The notes beneath the pieces were generated by a model. It saw nothing but the letters and a program-made list of their open reading frames with translations. It made no database searches and was not told the origin of the DNA. From positions 377,001 to 441,000 of the forward strand of contig WFMF01000008.1 in the NCBI GenBank assembly GCA_011033025.1: a stretch of DNA of 64,000 nt. Reading direction: 5' to 3'. Each line of letters starts with the position of its first letter. The first letter of the stretch is position 1. The stretch comes from Beroe forskalii. Taxonomy: Eukaryota > Ctenophora > Nuda > Beroida > Beroidae. Shown in pieces: positions 59,467-64,000 of this stretch. The translations under genes were made by a program, and so were the position numbers.

Positions 59467-60482
59467 TTAAGGGGCAGGCTTGGTGGCTTTGAAGCACTTG
59501 GCATGTTTCAGCAAATCCCTCAACTCGCCCGTCATCTCCAAATACTCCAAATCTGAGGCCCCTCCAATGAACTTTCCCTTGAGGAAAACCCTCGGTAACT
59601 GCGGGGGAGGAAGGAGTGTTATTACTTTCATGTTTCAATCCCCAGCTAATTCTAATTTATTAAAATTATGAAAGTTCTTAAAATTATGACACTATGACAG
59701 TTCAATGAATTGACTCACGCTTCTGCCATCGGATATCTCAAGGAACCTATCCCTGATGCTATCTTCGTCTGGGGAGCCTTTGATGTCTATACTCGTCAAA
59801 AGCTTAGACTTGACACCGCTACGTCTGGGAAAGTAAGGGTTAAAAGCTTAGGCGCCTGTAACGTTCGTCGGTCGATCGAATGGAATAGGTCGATCGATCA
59901 ACTCCATTGGAACGAATGATGTGTTTTAATGGTCCCTAATGACTTGAATCGTGATTAAATGAGCAATATTAAGTTGTTTCCCTACTAGCTCATAGATTTT
60001 CTATTTAAAACACATCAGTCGGCCAGTTCGATCGAAACAACGAACGTTACATTGCCTTTAGACTTGACCCCGCTACGTCTGGGAAAGTAGGGGTCAAAAG
60101 CTTAGAGTCTAAGTTAGACTTGACACCACTCCCAGTGGTCAAAAGCTTAGACTTGACACCACTCCCTGTGGGAAAGTAGGGGCTATAAATTTTAAGAAAG
60201 TCGTAGAATATTTAAAATTCAATTGCCAATTTGCAGAATTGTACAATTCTGAAAACAACGGTGTACATTGTACAATGTAGTTGTACATTATGCAATGTAC
60301 ATTGTAATTGTAACGTGTATAGAAATACATTGCACGCATGTGCGATACAGTGATGAAACATTGGTTATATGCATACCTGAGGGCAGATAAGGCTCGCAGA
60401 GAGAAAGGGTCTTCACTGGCAACGAACACCACGACTTTATTCGAATCAATGGATTCTCGGACAAATTTCACTGCCGGAGTCT
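59467..60482 (-). CDS. Glutaredoxin-fold protein lacking both active-site cysteines (partial, 3 exons)
   Basis: Exons on the minus strand: 60377-60482, 59719-59824 and 59467-59598 (stop 59467-59469), joined with consensus sites (tttcag, gtatgc, tttcccag, gtgagt, ccgcag). The joined frame gives about 113 residues. NKVVVFVASEDPFSLRALSA is the first strand and active-site helix. SKLLTSIDIKGSPD follows. LPRVFLKGKFIGGASDLEYL holds the cis-proline loop and the GG of the glutathione site. DLLKHAKCF is the last helix. The layout and spacing match dithiol glutaredoxins or the glutaredoxin domain of thioredoxin-glutathione reductase. However, the CPxC site reads D-P-F-S, so it should lack thiol-disulfide exchange. 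It may bind glutathione without catalysis or act as a scaffold. The 5' exon and start are not found, and a larger protein is possible. Confidence 0.75.
59857..60051. mobile_element. 195-bp MITE in the glutaredoxin-like gene intron
   Basis: The inverted ends are tgtaacgttcgtcggtcgat and ttcgatcgaaacaacgaacgttaca (the last 12 bases match exactly). Inner aatgatgtgttttaat pairs with atttaaaacacatc. The target duplication is unclear, possibly TTA. It splits a tandem repeat whose units copy the start of the middle glutaredoxin exon. Confidence 0.75.
60058..60185. repeat. Tandem copies of a 3' splice site and exon start
   Basis: Three further copies of a unit of about 45 bp that begins the middle glutaredoxin exon and its acceptor (minus strand: cctactttcccag then acgtagcg-ggtcaagtctaa, 20 bases or fewer each). 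One copy keeps an intact acceptor (60086-60094). Another has cccacag before ggagtggtgtcaag. The unit also holds aagcttttgacc. The real exon start is at 59824. Confidence 0.8.
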
Positions 60483-60640
60483 CTGAAAATGTTAAAATTA
60501 AATGTTAATTAAATTTAACATTAATAATCTATTTCAAAAACTTCAATCGAAATTTCATAAGAGCTAATGCATAATTAATGCAAAGGGTCGGAGACGATTA
60601 GAGGTAGACGAATTGTCATTTATCATATTATCCCAGATTC

Positions 60641-60819
60641 CTGGTGCCTCAATTTTTGAAGCGCGGCGTATTACGCCTGGGTACTTTATAATAATTGCGG
60701 CACATGACAACACATTTCCTATGCACAACATAGTGAAGCATATTTGCGCGCTATCACGCGCCGCAAAAGTATCCAAGCGCGGCGTAATACGCCGCGCCTC
60801 AAATGGTCGGGACACCACT
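60641..60819. mobile_element. 179-bp inverted-repeat MITE with GCGCGGCG termini
   Basis: The left end ctggtgcctcaatttttgaa followed by gcgcggcgtattacgcc pairs with the right end gcgcggcgtaatacgccgcg followed by caaatggtcgggacacca. Inner gggtactttataataattgc pairs with cgcaaaagtatcc. No target duplication is clear. No coding. Confidence 0.65.
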
Positions 60820-63800
60820 GTATAATAGTAATACCGTCAAGTGGCAGGTCTTCGTTCTTGCATCCTTTAGGCATCGTTCAATCATCAGGCTACATTCCCA
60901 GACCCCGAGATCTCTCACATATTAGTCACTGCACGGAATGGGTGGTGAGATGAATAGACCAAGTTAAGATGCATAATGCATGCTGAGATACACGACTTTA
61001 TTACATTGCACATCAAAATGCATGCTCAGATGCATATAGTTATACTGTGGCCCGACTATTGCAGAAGGGTCGACCGAGACTTATTAAAATACGCGTGATT
61101 TTCAGCTGATGACGATTATTCTTTGACATTCGAAAAGCTCCTGATCTTAAATATTATCCGAATCAATAAACAACTCAAACAGACCATCAACAAAGACCTT
61201 CATTTACATTAAACACTGGGGCATACACAGAAATTCCGTGTTATTTTAGGCACAGGGAAAAGCAATTTGCATTGAAATTCAGCTAAATTATTCGGGAAAA
61301 AGGATCGTATATATTGCTGCTAGAGTACCTGGAAGTTATCTTATGGCATGGAAATTAACAGACAACTCACTCGTAGCCCTCACAAAAAGCTTAGGATAAT
61401 TATAGTGGCTGTGGAGAAGCCGGGGTATGACGTTATTAACACACCATTCTAAACCCTGACTATGACATCATCACAGCTCCATCTAGCAGTGTAGGATTAT
61501 ATGTGCTTGTAACAGGTGTTGCTCACTTCAGGGAGTACACAACCAACACAGTGTTAAGTCCACTATAATAAGAATCCTGATAGGCAATAGAGAGCGTGCT
61601 CACACAAGGCGGTATGTAACTTAACCCCCCTGCAGCTGCTGTGGAGCTATGTAAAGGCTGCCTGCTTGACTCAATGACTATTCGACTGTCCGGTGTCTCT
61701 TTATAAGTTTATATGAGAAGTGGCCAGATGTTCTCAACTCCTGGAATTATTCAGGAACCAAGAGTCGACAACACGTGTGAGTAGAGACGTTATTTTACAA
61801 AGTTGTAGCTATGCTGACAACTGCATCGTTTTCGTGCGCGCACACACATGACAGTCACTGTTAATATTGACAGTGGCTCAATGATTTTCAGCAGGCACTG
61901 TCAATATTGACAATGGTAATACTAATTGGTGCAGTTCGTGGTGAACATCGATTAAAACAGTGATTGACGCACGCAGAGGAATTATTAGAGCCTGAAATTA
62001 GTGAATGGAAACATAAAACTACATCAAGCACGATTTACTGAAAGACCAATTATCAAAAAAAGAAAAAAGAAGAATCACAAAAGCCCAATTCCTATAAGTG
62101 AATTTTAAGCGAACTTCCTAAATTCCCAAAGCTGGAAGTAAACCATGATAAAGTATTAGTAATTAATCATGATAATAGTAATAAAACCCTCAAGTCACAG
62201 CTCTCCTATAGCTGTGAGTAACCGAATACGAGCATTATCCACAAATAAATTACATTATTTAATTGGTAATTGTTCGCGAGATAATGCAGTTGCACTATAT
62301 TTAGCACTGTTCGTGGATTATGTAATTGTAATTAATTGCAATTATAGAAAGAAACTTATTTAATTTGATGACTTGATATTTTCTTTTGTGTCCACAGGAC
62401 AATATGGATCAATTGGACAATGCAGATCAATAAGACGAGTTAGATGATCCACAAGTATAACTATAAATGGATCCAAATGCCATTAGACATAAGATAAATC
62501 CAATGGACATTGGACAAGGTGGGTTTATTAAGAATCCATGTTTTTTGCTCGTTACATGAATGATTCCCAATTACAGGAGAGTTCAATGTACCAATAAAAA
62601 TATTAATAAAGGCGATAATGAGGGCCAACAAACAGCGAATTAAGTTTTGCCCCTCGTGGTGTTATCACGTTATGAATCTCGCCATAGTATGCTACCTTAT
62701 ACTTATACCACTCGGCTCTTCCTCGTGGCATGTAGAACTTATCACACTCGGCTCCGCCTCGTGCGATAAGAACCAGTAACGCACAGCTCCTCGCTTGATA
62801 ACTCTTTTCAGTACAACACTCCAACTACGGAACAGAGAATAATGAAGGTAATCCACTTACAACTTTACAATACTCCATTGCGCGCACATAGAAAAGCGGT
62901 GTGACATCATGAACGCCCCACTTTAAACCCTGATAATGACGTCACACTCAACCAGCTACTATCCAGTGCGGGAGCAGTACACTCCGTGTGTGTTAGGGGG
63001 GCTATATCACTAAACAAAGACTGTAATATAAACTACTTCAAAAGTACAAAGCCTATTCTGTTAAAATATTATAGGAGATTATAGGAGTGTAAAGTAAGCA
63101 GTTCAGTACACGAAGTTAAAACACTAGTCTAAATCCTGATAATGACGTCAGCAGCGAGCGCCTAGCGATCTGACGAGCGTGTTTACGTTATTCGTCGGTA
63201 AAATAAAGTTCAATTATACTAATGTAAATCTCCTGACATTACATAACACATATGTTTAAATATTATATGAGTTTAAACAAGATTAGCTCGGATTAGACTG
63301 CTAGTTTATGGAGTTAAGGGCAGGTTACTGTATAATACGTCTACTGTTTGTCTGGTGTTAGGTTAATATTAAATAAATCTAATCAGAGTTCTTGGTAAAT
63401 GTTAAATAAAAACTCAAGGTTGGGTTACTTAATTAATGGATCAAGTCCATATGATCTTCAGAAGCCAAAAAGCCCTTTTTTAAAACTACAAGTTTGGCAA
63501 ATGGTTTGACGAGGATTGAAAACTTAATTTTTCTTTTGTAACTCAATGAGTTTAGTAAAGCGACATTCATGAACTTGCAGTTTTTGGATGGGGATGTTTG
63601 AAATGAGTTGCATTGATTGGCGTATTTTTGAACTTTATAGTTCCTAAATATTTTAAAAGTGTGAATTAAAATTTCCAGGAACTATGGCTTAAAACATTCA
63701 TGAACTTACCAAAACAAAACAACGTTATTAAATGCTAAAACACGCTACGTTTAAAGTGACACACGTCCCAGCCTCAAGTTAACCCTGCTGTCGCTGCGAA

Positions 63801-64000
63801 AAGAAGGCGGTTGCGAGCTTATCATGAATGACCTATCCAAAACAAAATATAGTGTGAATGTTGAGCTATGTACATCTGTGCGAGACTTCCATGAGGTGCT
63901 CGTGCCTTACTATACATAACATGAGGGAACTTCATACAATGTGCCATCGCACAGCTCGTAAAATCTTCCTACACAGCACACATAGAGCTCTTACTGCACT
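60820..64000. other. No gene seen (3.2 kb)
   Basis: AT-rich DNA without a supported exon. It may hold the missing 5' exon(s) of the glutaredoxin-like gene. A repeated theme of about 45 bp, aaaccctgataatgacgtca, occurs near 61450, 62925 and 63135. Imperfect palindromes of the type cacgaggcggagccgagtg lie at 62705-62770. Confidence 0.4.
62660..62775. repeat. Imperfect palindromes, cacgagg-N-ccgagtg type
   Basis: On the minus strand cacgaggcggagccgagtg and ccacgaggaagagccgagtgg are each followed by (t)ataa. Such units resemble the termini of small elements. They are also similar in design to the ctcgggccgaaggctgag palindromes at 48780-49060. Confidence 0.5.

Noticed and set aside
1-64000. tRNA or other structured RNA genes
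   Set aside because: I looked for tRNA A/B-box patterns and found none that I could fold by eye. This needs tRNAscan-type searching to exclude fully.

Overview
The window is animal nuclear DNA. It has spliced genes with GT-AG introns, an intronless LDLa-containing 7TM receptor, a secreted galectin-like protein, and many short inverted-repeat DNA transposons. It is AT-rich and gene-poor, about five recognisable host genes in 64 kb, which suggests an aquatic invertebrate, possibly a non-bilaterian. I cannot name the species. There are no bacterial operons, CRISPR arrays, rRNA or tRNA genes that I can support.

Layout. 0-5.3 kb: a gag-like fragment, a 5'-truncated non-LTR retrotransposon on the minus strand, the 3' end of a related copy on the plus strand, and a 679-bp G-run-ended element packed with GGGACA motifs. 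6.2-7.1 kb: the 3' exons of a minus-strand coiled-coil gene. 10.9-13.0 kb: a foldback element, a 12-bp minisatellite, and a minus-strand gene for a secreted galectin-like plus Ig-like protein with one in-frame TGA. 14.0-14.5 kb: Helitron-like 3' termini. 16.0-18.5 kb: an LDLa/7TM receptor with a one-base frameshift just before its NPxxY motif. 21-35 kb: a duplicated TATA-promoter module and a decayed repeat array, with three inserted DNA elements whose empty sites exist elsewhere in the window. 36-48.6 kb: a second decayed array, minus strand in coding sense, that includes frameshifted copies of an ADTDVVV / FFYAF-type protein and a near-perfect tandem duplication of about 1.65 kb. 42-51.6 kb: a large direct duplication in which each copy carries an insertion the other lacks (a 1150-bp hAT-like element versus a 1697-bp element ending in a near-perfect palindrome). 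54.1-58.2 kb: a complete 11-exon cytosolic asparaginyl-tRNA synthetase gene. 59.5-60.5 kb: a minus-strand glutaredoxin-fold gene whose CPxC active site reads D-P-F-S.

The host genes are unrelated housekeeping, secreted and receptor genes, not a pathway cluster. Most of the structure comes from transposition and tandem duplication. Because the arrays are internally duplicated, several insertions can be defined to the base by comparing filled and empty copies. The most unusual host features are the glutaredoxin-like protein without catalytic cysteines, its tandemly copied 3' splice site, and the galectin-Ig gene whose stop codon is part of a minisatellite.
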